Assembly (NCBI GenBank): GCA_965116445.1 | Contig: OZ220688.1 | Location: 2,170,001 to 2,234,000 of the forward strand | Length of the DNA stretch: 64,000 nt | Reading direction: 5' to 3' | Source: Multivorans sp965116445 | GTDB lineage: Bacteria; Acidobacteriota; Thermoanaerobaculia; Multivoradales; Multivoraceae | In this document: piece after piece, positions 8,514 to 19,231 of the stretch | How positions within the stretch are numbered: the stretch's first letter is position 1 | How the letters are laid out: every line of letters starts with the position of its first letter | Notes under the pieces: generated by a model | The model's input: the letters and a program-made list of their open reading frames with translations, nothing else | Database searches by the model: none | What the model was told of the DNA's origin: nothing | Position numbers and translations under genes: made by a program

Positions 8514-9790
8514 CAGCCGAGCCCGATCCGGTCGATGCCGACCAGGCGGTCGTAGACGACGTAGAGCGCTGTAACGCCACCAAGCAGCAGCGCCGCCAGC
8601 GCGGCAGCCAGACCCCAGTTCAGGGAGGTCTGCACGTGGTAGGCGATCATGTTCGAGATCAACTGACCGCTCTGGCCGCCGACCAGGGCCGGAGTGATGT
8701 AGTAACCGATCGCCAGGATGAAGGTCAGCAGGCAGCCGGCGCCGACACCGGGCAGCGTCTGCGGCCAGTAGACCCGCCGCAGCGCCTGAAACGGAGTCGC
8801 CCCCAGGGACGCGGCTGCGCTCATGTAGGCGGGCGGGATCGCACGCATGACGGAATAGAGCGGCAGCACGAGGAACGGCAGGAGCACGTGCGTCATCGCG
8901 ATGAACGTGCCGGTCATGTTGTAGATCAGGGCAAACCGGTTCTCGTCGCCGATCAGACCGATGGCGACCAGGAAGTCGTTCACGATGCCCTGGTTCTGCA
9001 GCAGGACGATCCACGAGGTCGTCCGCACGAGCAACGAGGTCCAGAACGGCAGCAGGACGAGCAGCAGCAACACGTTCGCCCGCCGCGGCGGCGAGTTCGC
9101 GATCAGGTGCGCGATCGGATAGCCGACGACCAAGCACAGGAACGTGACGCCCAGGCTCACCTTCAGCGTGCGCCAGAACAGCGGCACGTAGATCCGCCAT
9201 TCCTCGGATTGGCGGACGTAGCCGCCCTCGGGACCGCGCTCGAAGTCGAGGGCCTTCAGGTAGTGGCGCGCGGTGAGGCGCTGGCCGGAGTCCCGAAGCG
9301 CGCGCCAGGGCTCGGGCGTGCCCCAGCGGGGATCGATGTCGACCATCGTCTCCCGCCAGAAGGCGCCGTCCGTCGTCAGCCCGGCGGCCTCCGCCGCGGC
9401 GGCGGCCTCGACCATCTCCCGCGAGCCGCCCATGATCGCGCTGCGCATACCGCTCGCGACCCGATTGACCCGGTTCGCCGTGCGGCCGAGTGTGCGCTCG
9501 TTCCTGGCCGCCACGAACTCGCGCGCCGTCGCCGCGAACACCGCGTCGGGCGGCGCGCCGTCACCGTCCCAGTGACGCAGGGCCGCCATCGTCCCGGGCA
9601 GGGCGTTTGCCACGTCCGGGTCGTAGAAGCTCTTCGCGAGCAGGCTGACCATGGGTCCGGCAAAGGTCACGGTCACGAACGCGACCAACGGCAATGCCAG
9701 CCCGGCGGCGCGCAACCGCGGGCCGAGAGCCCGCCGCCATAGCGGCCGGGCAGCCGGCGGTCCCGAGGTCGAAGATCGTTCAGAAATCAC
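8513..9790 (-). CDS. potB: ABC transporter permease, PotB type, with a long extracytoplasmic insertion
   Basis: A permease of about 425 residues, much longer than a typical PotB (about 280). After the first membrane segment (LALPLVAFVTVTFAGPMVSLL) there are roughly 140 hydrophilic residues before the second segment (LFWRTLKVSLGVTFLCLVVG). The EAA loop AAASLGATPFQALRRVYWPQTLPG is intact. I chose GTG at 9790 because GAGGAG precedes it and it clears the potD stop; an ATG at 9853 would overlap potD. The insertion would face the periplasm and could contact the binding protein. Confidence 0.85.
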   Translation of the reverse strand: MISERSSTSGPPAARPLWRRALGPRLRAAGLALPLVAFVTVTFAGPMVSLLAKSFYDPDVANALPGTMAALRHWDGDGAPPDAVFAATAREFVAARNERTLGRTANRVNRVASGMRSAIMGGSREMVEAAAAAEAAGLTTDGAFWRETMVDIDPRWGTPEPWRALRDSGQRLTARHYLKALDFERGPEGGYVRQSEEWRIYVPLFWRTLKVSLGVTFLCLVVGYPIAHLIANSPPRRANVLLLLVLLPFWTSLLVRTTSWIVLLQNQGIVNDFLVAIGLIGDENRFALIYNMTGTFIAMTHVLLPFLVLPLYSVMRAIPPAYMSAAASLGATPFQALRRVYWPQTLPGVGAGCLLTFILAIGYYITPALVGGQSGQLISNMIAYHVQTSLNWGLAAALAALLLGGVTALYVVYDRLVGIDRIGLG

Positions 9791-9806
9791 GGTGCCGCCC
9801 CGCTCC

Positions 9807-10955
9807 TCATCGCGCCAGCCAGGCGGTGAACCGCTCCAGCATCTCGTCGCCATGGTCCGCCCACCACCGCCAGTCGACCATCAGGTGGTTCTTCATGTTC
9901 TCGGGGTTAGTCGGCATGTGGGGCCACATCTCGGTTCCGGTTTCCGCGTGCCGGTCGATCAGCGCCTGCGCCGAGTAGCGCGTCGGGCTGTAGGCGATGT
10001 AACGGCCGACGCCGGCCATGGACTCCGCGGTGGCGGCATGGATGACGAACCGCAACGCATCCGCGAGCCGCGGCGTACCGGCAACGATCGCGAGCTGGCC
10101 ACGGTCCATGACCTGTCCGTCCCAGACGATCTCGAACGGCTGCCCTTCCAGCACTTGGGCGTTGAAGATCCGTCCGTTCGCGGCCGTCGTCATGAGAACC
10201 TCGCCATCCGCCAGCAACTGCGGCGCCTGAGCCGACGTCTCCCACCAGACGACCTGGTCCTTGATCGTGTCCAGCTTGCGGAACGCCCGTGCGAGGCCCT
10301 CCGGCGTACTCAGCTCGTCGTAGACTCGATCCTTGGGCACCCCGTCCGCCATCATCGCGAACTCCAGGTTGGCCTCCGGCGACCGCCTCATGCCCCGCCG
10401 CCCCGGGAAGCGCTCAAGGTCGAAAAAGTCGGCGATTCGGGTCGGCGGCGGCCCGGTCAGGACCTCCCGGTTGTACGCGAAGACCGAGGAATACACGACG
10501 GCGCCGACGCCGCACTCCGTGATCGTCTCGGGCAGAAAGTCCTCGACGGCCGGCTCGCCATTCGGCCCGGGCGGCAGGATGGCCGGATCGATCAGTTCGA
10601 GAACGCCCTCGTCGCAGCCGTTCACGGCTTCGGCAACGGACACATCGACCACATCCCAGTGAACCGAGCCGGATTCCACCTGGGCACGGATCTGGGCCAG
10701 TCCGCCCTGGAAGTCCGCCAGATCCACCCTGACGCCGGTCTCGGTCGTAAAGGCCTCGTGGTAGCCCCGAACCACGGCGCGCGCATAGGAGCCGCCGTAG
10801 GAAACCGCGGTGATCGATCGATCGCCCGAGTCCGCGTCAGCAACCGGCCCCTGTATGTCCGGCGCGTCTCCCGAAGGCCCGCAGCCAGCGATCACGGCGG
10901 CCGCTACGGCAACGACGAGACCGGGCGCAAGGACCCGACCGGCGACCGCCCTCAC
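9807..10955 (-). CDS. potD: Periplasmic substrate-binding lipoprotein, PotD type
   Basis: A 382-residue extracellular solute-binding protein. The N-terminus is a lipoprotein signal: hydrophobic LVVAVAAAVIAGC with the lipidation cysteine. The body (AVSYGGSYARAVVRGYHEAF near the mature N-terminus, NRIADFFDLERFPGRR-like segments inside) is typical of PotD/PotF proteins. The GTG start at 10955 overlaps the potA stop (GTGA), so translation is coupled. It captures the ligand for the PotB/PotC channel. The ligand is not predictable from motifs; polyamine is only the family default. Confidence 0.88.
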   Translation of the reverse strand: MRAVAGRVLAPGLVVAVAAAVIAGCGPSGDAPDIQGPVADADSGDRSITAVSYGGSYARAVVRGYHEAFTTETGVRVDLADFQGGLAQIRAQVESGSVHWDVVDVSVAEAVNGCDEGVLELIDPAILPPGPNGEPAVEDFLPETITECGVGAVVYSSVFAYNREVLTGPPPTRIADFFDLERFPGRRGMRRSPEANLEFAMMADGVPKDRVYDELSTPEGLARAFRKLDTIKDQVVWWETSAQAPQLLADGEVLMTTAANGRIFNAQVLEGQPFEIVWDGQVMDRGQLAIVAGTPRLADALRFVIHAATAESMAGVGRYIAYSPTRYSAQALIDRHAETGTEMWPHMPTNPENMKNHLMVDWRWWADHGDEMLERFTAWLAR

Positions 10956-12094
10956 CACTCCTCTTCGCCTTCCGCCAACTCCTCGGGCACCAGCGCCCGG
11001 CAGTCCAGAGCCGCCCAACCCACCGTCACGGTGTCGCCCGGAAGCACCGCGCCGTGGCCGACGACGTTCGGGATCTTCGCGATGAAGTCGGAGCGACCGC
11101 CCACCGTCATGTGGACCCGCAGGTGGTCGCCGAGGAAGATCATGTCGTCGATCTTCGTCTCGACTTCGTTGCGGTAGCGCCCCGGGGACGGCGAAACGGC
11201 CACCCGCTCCGGGCGAATGACGACCGTTGCCCGGGCGCCAGGCGGGCACAGGCCAAGACTCATCGCCCGGATCCTGAGACCATCGACATCGACCTCGCAG
11301 ACGCCGTCCTCGTCGCTGACCACGACGCCATCCAGGCGGTTGTTCTCGCCGATGAAGCGGGCGACGAATGCCTTCTCGGGTTCTTCGTACAGGACCTCCG
11401 GCGACGCCGCCTGCTCGATCATTCCGTTGTGGAACACGGCCACGCGGTCGGAGAGCGTCATCGCCTCCTGCTGGTCGTGGGTCACATAGACGACGGTCAC
11501 GCCCAACGCCTCGTGAATGCGCCGGATCTCGTACTGCATCTCCTCGCGCAGGCGGCGATCGAGTGCACCCAGCGGTTCGTCCATCAGGACGAGCTCCGGT
11601 TCAAAGACGAGCGCGCGGGCGATCGCCACGCGCTGCTGCTGGCCGCCAGACAGTTGCGAGGGCTTGCGATCCTCCAGACCCTCGAGCTGCACCAGGCTCA
11701 GGGCCCGCTTGACCCGCTCCCGACGCGAGGCCGGATCGACGCCGCGGACCTCGAGCGGAAAGGCCAGGTTGCCGCCCACCGTCATGTGCGGAAACAGCGC
11801 GTAGTTCTGAAACACCATGCCGATGCCGCGTTTGTGTGGCGGCAGATCGTGAATCGGCCGGCCGGCGATCCGGATCATGCCCGCCGACGTCGCCTCAAAT
11901 CCTGCGAGCATCATCAGGCAGGTCGTCTTGCCGGAGCCGGACGGCCCGAGCAGCGTGAGGAACTCGCCTCTCTCGACCGCCAGGTCCAGGCCGCGGACAA
12001 CCAGGTTGCGGCCGTCGTAGCTCTTGTCCACGCCAACGAACTCGACGTGCGGAACGCGGATCTGACTGCGGTCGCCAGGGGTCGGGGCGCTCAC
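10952..12094 (-). CDS. potA: ABC transporter ATP-binding protein, PotA type
   Basis: A 380-residue ATPase. Walker A GPSGSGKT, Q-loop FQNYALFP, signature LSGGQQQR, Walker B LVLMDEP and the switch His in VTHDQ are all present, followed by a TOBE-type C-terminal domain. It is the first gene of the potA-D-B-C operon and powers the importer. The start is uncertain: GTG at 12094 (VSAPTPG) is preferred, GTG at 12103 is possible. It is divergent from boxC with only about 40 bp between them, so the two operons probably share a control region. Confidence 0.9.
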   Translation of the reverse strand: MSAPTPGDRSQIRVPHVEFVGVDKSYDGRNLVVRGLDLAVERGEFLTLLGPSGSGKTTCLMMLAGFEATSAGMIRIAGRPIHDLPPHKRGIGMVFQNYALFPHMTVGGNLAFPLEVRGVDPASRRERVKRALSLVQLEGLEDRKPSQLSGGQQQRVAIARALVFEPELVLMDEPLGALDRRLREEMQYEIRRIHEALGVTVVYVTHDQQEAMTLSDRVAVFHNGMIEQAASPEVLYEEPEKAFVARFIGENNRLDGVVVSDEDGVCEVDVDGLRIRAMSLGLCPPGARATVVIRPERVAVSPSPGRYRNEVETKIDDMIFLGDHLRVHMTVGGRSDFIAKIPNVVGHGAVLPGDTVTVGWAALDCRALVPEELAEGEEEW

Positions 12095-12134
12095 GAGCGT
12101 CACTATACTGACCCGTCGCACTCGCCCCGCCACC

Positions 12135-13863
<1,729 letters not shown>

Positions 13864-13868
<5 letters not shown>

Positions 13869-13927
13869 ACATCTTGAACAAGCGTAGCTTCACAGTTGAG
13901 GCAAGTTCCGCCCACTGGGTGCGCCGG
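13864..13927. repeat. IS-end-like scar after boxC, shared with 56071-56137
   Basis: Starting at TCTAGA (which contains the boxC stop), about 60 bp match the stretch at 56071-56137, including CTTCACAGTTGAGGCAAGTT and the head of the dispersed hairpin repeat. At the second site the minus strand encodes the end of a transposase-like fragment (NLPQL, stop) within the same bases. This copy is therefore probably a remnant of an IS end. Confidence 0.5.
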
Positions 13928-13962
13928 CGTCCCCGCCGGCATCCGGCGCGAAGCGCCGGCTT
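13913..13962 (+). repeat. Dispersed hairpin repeat, copy 2 (two hairpins)
   Basis: CACTGGGTGC head, then hairpin 1 GCCGGCG-TCCC-CGCCGGC (13923-13940), then hairpin 2 CCGGCGC-GAA-GCGCCGG (13943-13959), ending GGCTTC. It lies in the boxC-boxB gap. It could form RNA structure between the two genes and dampen or protect the transcript. Confidence 0.8.
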
Positions 13963-14003
13963 CTGCGCTTCCTGCCAGCGCCAGCGCCAAGTAGTCTGAA
14001 CCG

Positions 14004-15482
14004 ATGGCCACCCTCGACAGCACCGTCGACTACGACGTCCTGATTCCGAACAACGTCGCGCTCGCGAGCGACGCCCGCGTCCGCCGCGGCCTGGAGCGCT
14101 GGCACCCCGGCTACATCGACTGGTGGATGGACATGGGGCCCGACGGCTTCCAGACCTCCGACGTCTATCTCCGCACCGCGGTGCGCGTCGAGTCGAAAGG
14201 CGCCGACAAGTGGGCCGTCTTCGACTACGTGAAGATGCCGGACTACCGTTGGGGCATCCTGCTGGCGCCCCGGGACCCGGACCGGACGATCCCCTTCGGC
14301 CGCCACGTCGGCGAGCCTGCCTGGCAGGAAGTCCCCGGTGAGTACCGGGCGATGCTGCGCCGGCTGATCGTGATCCAGGGCGACACGGAACCCGCGTCAG
14401 TCGAGCAGCAGCGCTTCCTGGGCAAGACGGCGCCTTCGCTCTACGACATGCGGAACCTGTTCCAGGTGAACGTAGAGGAAGGACGCCATCTCTGGGCGAT
14501 GGTCTACCTGCTCCAGAAGTACTTCGGCCGCGACGGCCGGGAGGAGGCCGGCGAGCTGCTGCGCCGCCGGTCCGGCTCCGAGGACGCGCCGCGCATGCTC
14601 GGCGCGTTCAACGAGGAGACTCCGGACTGGCTCTCCTTCTTCCTGTTCACGTTCTTCACCGACCGCGACGGCAAGATGCAGCTCGAGTCGCTGGCCCAGT
14701 CCGGATTCGACCCGCTGTCACGCACCTGCCGATTCATGCTGACGGAAGAGGCGTTCCACATGTTCGTCGGCGAGAGCGGCGTGACCCGAATCGTCCAGCG
14801 CACCTGCGAGGCGATGCGGGATGCAGGCATCGACGACCCCGCCGACATCGAAGCGGTGCGGGCGCTCGGTGTGATCGACCTGCCGACGATCCAGAAGAAG
14901 GTGAACCTCCACTACTCCCTGACCCTCGACCTGTTCGGCTCCGAACTGTCGACGAACTCCGCGAACTTCTTCAACGCCGGGATCAAGGGCCGCTTCCGCG
15001 AGCACCGGCTGGAGGACGACCACCGCCTGCACGAAGCGACCTACGGCATCCTCGAGCCGTCGAACGGCGGAACCTCGAAGGGCGGCTGGAGCGTCGTCCC
15101 GCACCCCGCGCTGAACGCCCTGAACGCGCGGCTTCGTGACGACTTCACGGACGACTGCAACCTCGGCGTCGGCCGCTGGAACAGGACGATCCGCGAGTCC
15201 GGGGTCGACTACGAGATCACTCTTCCCCACGTCGCCTTCCACCGCCAGATCGGCGTCTACCGCGACCTGCACGCGACCCCGGAGGGCGAGATCGTCTCAG
15301 CGGACGAATGGAACCGCCGTCGCGACGAGTGGCTCCCCGACGACGCGGACCGCGCCTTCATCGAATCCCTGATGACCCCCGAGTTCCGGCCCGGTCGTTA
15401 CGCCTCCTGGATCGCCGAACCGAGAATCCGGATCCACCACAAGCCGGGCGACTTCGAGTGGGTCAAGCTGGCGGAGGCGTAG
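14004..15482 (+). CDS. boxB: Benzoyl-CoA 2,3-epoxidase, oxygenase subunit
   Basis: A 492-residue diiron monooxygenase. Two metal-binding ExxH helices are visible: NVEEGRHLW (Glu159, His162) and LTEEAFHMF. Length and sequence (FDYVKMPDYRWGILL, LFQVNVEEGRHLWAMVYLLQKYFG) match BoxB. It inserts one oxygen into benzoyl-CoA to give the 2,3-epoxide, with electrons from the BoxA reductase. boxA is not in the window and must be elsewhere if the pathway works. It lies 135 bp after boxC, with a structured repeat between. Confidence 0.93.
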   Translation: MATLDSTVDYDVLIPNNVALASDARVRRGLERWHPGYIDWWMDMGPDGFQTSDVYLRTAVRVESKGADKWAVFDYVKMPDYRWGILLAPRDPDRTIPFGRHVGEPAWQEVPGEYRAMLRRLIVIQGDTEPASVEQQRFLGKTAPSLYDMRNLFQVNVEEGRHLWAMVYLLQKYFGRDGREEAGELLRRRSGSEDAPRMLGAFNEETPDWLSFFLFTFFTDRDGKMQLESLAQSGFDPLSRTCRFMLTEEAFHMFVGESGVTRIVQRTCEAMRDAGIDDPADIEAVRALGVIDLPTIQKKVNLHYSLTLDLFGSELSTNSANFFNAGIKGRFREHRLEDDHRLHEATYGILEPSNGGTSKGGWSVVPHPALNALNARLRDDFTDDCNLGVGRWNRTIRESGVDYEITLPHVAFHRQIGVYRDLHATPEGEIVSADEWNRRRDEWLPDDADRAFIESLMTPEFRPGRYASWIAEPRIRIHHKPGDFEWVKLAEA

Positions 15483-15487
15483 AGGGC

Positions 15488-16078
15488 CTATGGATAGAGC
15501 AGCCCCACCTGCCACGAGTCGCCGTCGCCGTCCCGCTCGTAGAACGTCCGGTCGTGGAGGCGGTGGTCCCGGCCGATCCAGAACTCGAAGCGACGGGGCA
15601 CGACCCGCAGCCCCGTCCAGTGCGGCGGCCGCGGCACGTCCCGCCCGTCGAAGCGGCGGCTGACCCGCTCGAAGTCGGCAACGAGCTGTTCGCGGCTCGG
15701 AAGCGGCCGGCTCTGCTGCGATGCCCAGGCGCCGAGCTGGCTGTTCCGGCTGCGGGTCGCGAAGTAGGCGTCGGCCTCCGCGTCGGACACCCGCTCGGCG
15801 CGACCGAAGACGCATACCTGTTCCTTCGGTTCGCGCCAGAAGAAGTTCAGGCTCACGTCCGATCGCGCCAGGATCTCCCGGCCCTTGCGGCTCTCGAGGT
15901 TCGTGTAGAAGACGAAGCCTTGGGGGTCGAAGTGCTTCAGCAGGACGACCCGCGACGACGGACGGCCCTGCGCGTCGGCGCTCGAGACGACCATCGCGTT
16001 CGGCTCGGTGAGATCTGTGGACAAGGCACGCTCGAAGACGTGGCGAAAACGGTCGAAGGGGTCGGTGACGGCAGTCAT
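15488..16078 (-). CDS. pdxH: Pyridoxamine 5'-phosphate oxidase
   Basis: A 196-residue FMN-dependent oxidase that makes pyridoxal 5'-phosphate from PNP or PMP. Recognisable segments are PSSRVVLLKHFDPQGFVFYTN (FMN binding), SRNSQLGAWASQQS and the C-terminal RRFEFWIGRDHRLHDR, all PdxH hallmarks. Length is normal for the family (about 195-230), although the N-terminal arm is short. It is convergent with boxB, with only 5 bp between the stops, and divergent from the luciferase-like gene. Confidence 0.93.
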   Translation of the reverse strand: MTAVTDPFDRFRHVFERALSTDLTEPNAMVVSSADAQGRPSSRVVLLKHFDPQGFVFYTNLESRKGREILARSDVSLNFFWREPKEQVCVFGRAERVSDAEADAYFATRSRNSQLGAWASQQSRPLPSREQLVADFERVSRRFDGRDVPRPPHWTGLRVVPRRFEFWIGRDHRLHDRTFYERDGDGDSWQVGLLYP

Positions 16079-16157
16079 GGCCGAACTCTGACCGATCCGG
16101 CGTCCGGGGCCAACCCCGCAGCGTTGTCTGGCCGCCGTGTGAAACGATTGCCGACCG

Positions 16158-17192
16158 ATGAAGGTCGGCGTCCTCCAGTTCTTCTCCTGGCCCGACCGGC
16201 GGATTCCGCTGGAGCAGGTCTACCAGCGAGCCTTCCAGCGCATCGACATCATGGAGCAGAACGGCTACGACGCCGTCTGGCTGGCCGAGCACCACTTCAG
16301 CTCGTTCAGCATCTGCCCGTCGATCCACATCATGGGCACCCACGTGGCCGCGCGGACGAAGAACCTCCGCATCGGAACCGGCGTCTCCCTGGCGCCCTTC
16401 TACAACCCGCTGCGGCTGGCCGAGGAGGTCGCGCTGCTCGACGTGCTGTCTGGAGGCCGGGTGAACTGGGGCGTCGGCCGCGGCTACCAGGAGGGCGAGT
16501 TCAGAGCATTCGGCGTCGACCCGCAGCACAGCTACGAGGTCTTCCGCGAGCATGTGCAGGCAGTGATCGGCGCCTGGACCGAGGATCGCCTGACCTTCGA
16601 GGGCGAGCACTTCGGATGCGAAGGCGTCGAGGTGCTGCCGAAGCCGGCGCAGAAGCCGCACCCGCCGGTGTGGCTCGCCGCATCGTCACCGGAGGCGATG
16701 AACTGGGCCGCCGGGAACGGGTTCTCGATCATGCTCGATCCCCATTCGGCGCATACCCGGATCGCCGAGAAGAGAGAGCTCTACCGGGGCATCCTGGAGA
16801 ATCACGGACACTCGATCGACGGCAGGGACATCCCGATGGCCCGCCTGATCGCCTGCGCGCCGACCCGGGACGAAGCGGAACGGATCGCGCGCCAGGGCGC
16901 GGAGTGGACCGTGGGCTCCCACCAGAAGAAGGGCGTGCGAGCGGCCCAGGTCAAGAGCGAGCTGAACCGCGAACGCCAGGACCTGTCGATGGATCACACA
17001 TTCCGGGAGGCGAACGAGTCCGCCGTCGACCGCTACCTCGACGGCGTGATCATCTACGGCACGCCCGACGAGATGGTGGACGAAATCGCACGGCTGAGAG
17101 AGGAGATGTTCCTCGACTACCTGCTGCTGGCGCCGCTCAGCCACAGCTCCTTCGTCCTGTTCACGGACGAGGTCCTGCCCCGCATCGCGTGA
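16158..17192 (+). CDS. Luciferase-like (LLM class) flavin-dependent oxidoreductase
   Basis: A 344-residue TIM-barrel protein of the bacterial luciferase-like monooxygenase family. The N-terminus MKVGVLQFFSWPD, the segment YDAVWLAEHHFSSFSICPS and WGVGRGYQEGEF are typical of the group that uses FMNH2 or F420. The C-terminal half carries AASSPEAMNWAAGNGFSIM. The specific substrate is unknown. It is a monocistronic-looking gene between pdxH (divergent) and a YIP1-type membrane protein. Confidence 0.85.
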   Translation: MKVGVLQFFSWPDRRIPLEQVYQRAFQRIDIMEQNGYDAVWLAEHHFSSFSICPSIHIMGTHVAARTKNLRIGTGVSLAPFYNPLRLAEEVALLDVLSGGRVNWGVGRGYQEGEFRAFGVDPQHSYEVFREHVQAVIGAWTEDRLTFEGEHFGCEGVEVLPKPAQKPHPPVWLAASSPEAMNWAAGNGFSIMLDPHSAHTRIAEKRELYRGILENHGHSIDGRDIPMARLIACAPTRDEAERIARQGAEWTVGSHQKKGVRAAQVKSELNRERQDLSMDHTFREANESAVDRYLDGVIIYGTPDEMVDEIARLREEMFLDYLLLAPLSHSSFVLFTDEVLPRIA

Positions 17193-17360
17193 GGACGAGC
17201 CGCTCTCAACGCAGGTCGGCGCCCTTCCGGCACGAACTCGTTGAAGGCGCTGGCGGCAGCGACGCCGACCACCAGAGCCCCGGCACCGGCGCCGACCTCA
17301 CGGACGGCGGCCGTCTTCTGCTGTCGCGCCTCCGACAATCTGGGGGACTGCTCCGGTAGC

Positions 17361-18089
17361 ATGCTCGTCGTGAACTCCGATCACGATAACACCGCGTCCA
17401 GCGCCGGCACGGACGTCGTCAATCCGTGGGAGGAGCGCAAGGACCGACGCCGCTTGTCCGCCCTGATCTCCGCCCTGGCCCTCCTGGCCAGGTCCCCGCG
17501 CAGGTTCTTTGGAGGAACCAGGATCGATGCCGGCTGGTGGGGACCGCTTCTCTTCGCCGGTCTGGCCTCCGCGCTCGGCTTCCTTCTGAACGGCCTGATC
17601 CTCTTCGTCCTGGCGCTCGTGCTGCCCGATGCGGCCTTCGATCTGGTCAACCGGATGGAGCTGTTCGACAGGCAGGCAGACATCCCCGGCCTGGAGCAGG
17701 ACTCCTTCATCCGGGGGATTCTCCCCTTTATCGGCCTGCAGATCCTCCTGCTGCTCCTGCCGTTCGTCTTCGTCGTCAGCCTGATCGGACCGCTGATCAC
17801 CGCCGTCTTCGTGCACCTGCTTCTGATCGTCACCCGCTCGCCAAGGCCGGAGGGCTTTCGCGGCACATGGATCGCCGCCTGCTACGCAGCAGGCGCCTTC
17901 CTGCTCAGCGCGGTCCCCCTGGTCGGCGACCTGCTGGCCCTCGTCGGAAGCGCGGGGCTCTTCGCGATCGGTCTTCGGGCGCTCCAGGGCGTCCCGATCC
18001 GGAGAGCGATCCTGCTCGTGTCGATTCTCCCCCTGCTGCTGTTGGTTGGCGCGCTCCTGGAGTTCCTGTTGGTTTCCCGAGCCGTGTAG
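17361..18089 (+). CDS. YIP1-like multi-pass membrane protein
   Basis: A 242-residue protein with a cytoplasmic N-terminus (WEERKDRRR), the segment ALLARSPRRFFGGTRIDAGWWGPLLFAGL, and then about five hydrophobic helices. This layout is that of the YIP1/DUF1282 family of small membrane proteins of unknown bacterial function. I chose the ATG at 17361; the open frame upstream to 17241 overlaps nothing but lacks protein-like composition. It lies directly upstream of pheST but is separated by about 100 bp. Confidence 0.7.
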   Translation: MLVVNSDHDNTASSAGTDVVNPWEERKDRRRLSALISALALLARSPRRFFGGTRIDAGWWGPLLFAGLASALGFLLNGLILFVLALVLPDAAFDLVNRMELFDRQADIPGLEQDSFIRGILPFIGLQILLLLLPFVFVVSLIGPLITAVFVHLLLIVTRSPRPEGFRGTWIAACYAAGAFLLSAVPLVGDLLALVGSAGLFAIGLRALQGVPIRRAILLVSILPLLLLVGALLEFLLVSRAV

Positions 18090-18193
18090 ACCGAGGCACG
18101 CGGTCTCTGCCGCTTTCCGGTGTGGGCTTGTAGAGTCGGGCGCCGCACCGGGCCCCGGAAAGGGTGCGGAACGAAGACCCGCCAGACGCCGCC

Positions 18194-19231
18194 ATGATCG
18201 ACCAGCTCGACGACATCGAAGCGCGAGTCTCCGCGGCCCTGGAGCAGGCGGCCGACCTGGAGCAACTCGAGGAGTGGCGCCGGGCGACGATCGGCCGCAA
18301 GGGCGAAGTCCAGCTTCTGACGCGGCGAATGGGCGCGATCGAGCCCGCTGACCGCCCCGCGTTCGGCAAGCGAATCAACGAGATTAAGACCTCACTTCAG
18401 GCCGCCTTCGAGTCGCGTCAGGAAGCCTTGAAGCGAGCGGCCCAGGATGCGGATGTCGACGCCGACCGGCTCGACGTGACCCTGCCCGGCCGCAGGCCGC
18501 ATCTCGGCGGTCTCCACCCGTCGACCCTGATCATGCGCCGTATCGAGCGCATCTTCGGCGACATGGGCTTTCAGACCTACCGCAGCCCGGACGTGGTCAC
18601 GGATCAGTTGAACTTCGGCGACCTGAACATGCCGCCCGATCATCCGGCGCGGGACATGCAGGACACCTTCTACACAACGGACCCGAGCGTGGTGCTGCGC
18701 ACTCACACCAGCGGCGGCCAGATCCTGGCGATGCAGGAGCGCCACCCCGAGCCGGTCCGCGTCATCCTGCCCGGCATGTGCTATCGCAACGAGCAGATCA
18801 CCGCCCGCAGCGAGATCCAGTTCCATCAGATCGAGGGGCTGGCCGTCGGCCCCGCGATCACCTTCGCCGATCTGAAGGGTACCCTGACCGAGTTCGCCCG
18901 CCGCCTGTTCGGGGAAGGACGCGGCGCCCGCTTCCGGGCCAGCTACTTCCCGTTCACCGAGCCGAGCGCAGAGATGGACATCGCCTGCTTCCTCTGCGAC
19001 GGCGAGGGCTGCCAGTTGTGCAAGGAGACCGGCTGGCTCGAGATCCTCGGCTGCGGCATGGTCCACCCGACCGTGCTGGAGAACGGCGGCTACGACCCGG
19101 ACGAGTGGAGTGGCTTCGCTTTCGGCATGGGCCCTGAGCGGATCGCCATGCTGCGGCACGGGATCCGCGACATCCGCTACTTCTGGTCAAACGACCTGCG
19201 TTTCCTTCGCCAGTTCCAGCGCTTCGTCTGA
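18194..19231 (+). CDS. pheS: Phenylalanine--tRNA ligase alpha subunit
   Basis: A 345-residue class II synthetase subunit. An N-terminal coiled-coil helix precedes the catalytic core, with motif 2 (GMCYRNEQITARSEIQFHQIEGL) and motif 3 (GFAFGMGPERIAML). CFLCDGEGCQLCKETGW adds a cysteine cluster seen in many bacterial PheS proteins. It forms the alpha2beta2 enzyme with PheT and charges tRNA-Phe. I chose the ATG at 18194; a GTG at 18164 is possible. The stop overlaps the pheT start (TGATG). Confidence 0.96.
   Translation: MIDQLDDIEARVSAALEQAADLEQLEEWRRATIGRKGEVQLLTRRMGAIEPADRPAFGKRINEIKTSLQAAFESRQEALKRAAQDADVDADRLDVTLPGRRPHLGGLHPSTLIMRRIERIFGDMGFQTYRSPDVVTDQLNFGDLNMPPDHPARDMQDTFYTTDPSVVLRTHTSGGQILAMQERHPEPVRVILPGMCYRNEQITARSEIQFHQIEGLAVGPAITFADLKGTLTEFARRLFGEGRGARFRASYFPFTEPSAEMDIACFLCDGEGCQLCKETGWLEILGCGMVHPTVLENGGYDPDEWSGFAFGMGPERIAMLRHGIRDIRYFWSNDLRFLRQFQRFV

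Noticed and set aside
8498..9742. Plus-strand open frame of 414 codons opposite potB
   Set aside because: Antisense shadow with Q/R/D/G-rich composition; potB motifs are clear on the minus strand.
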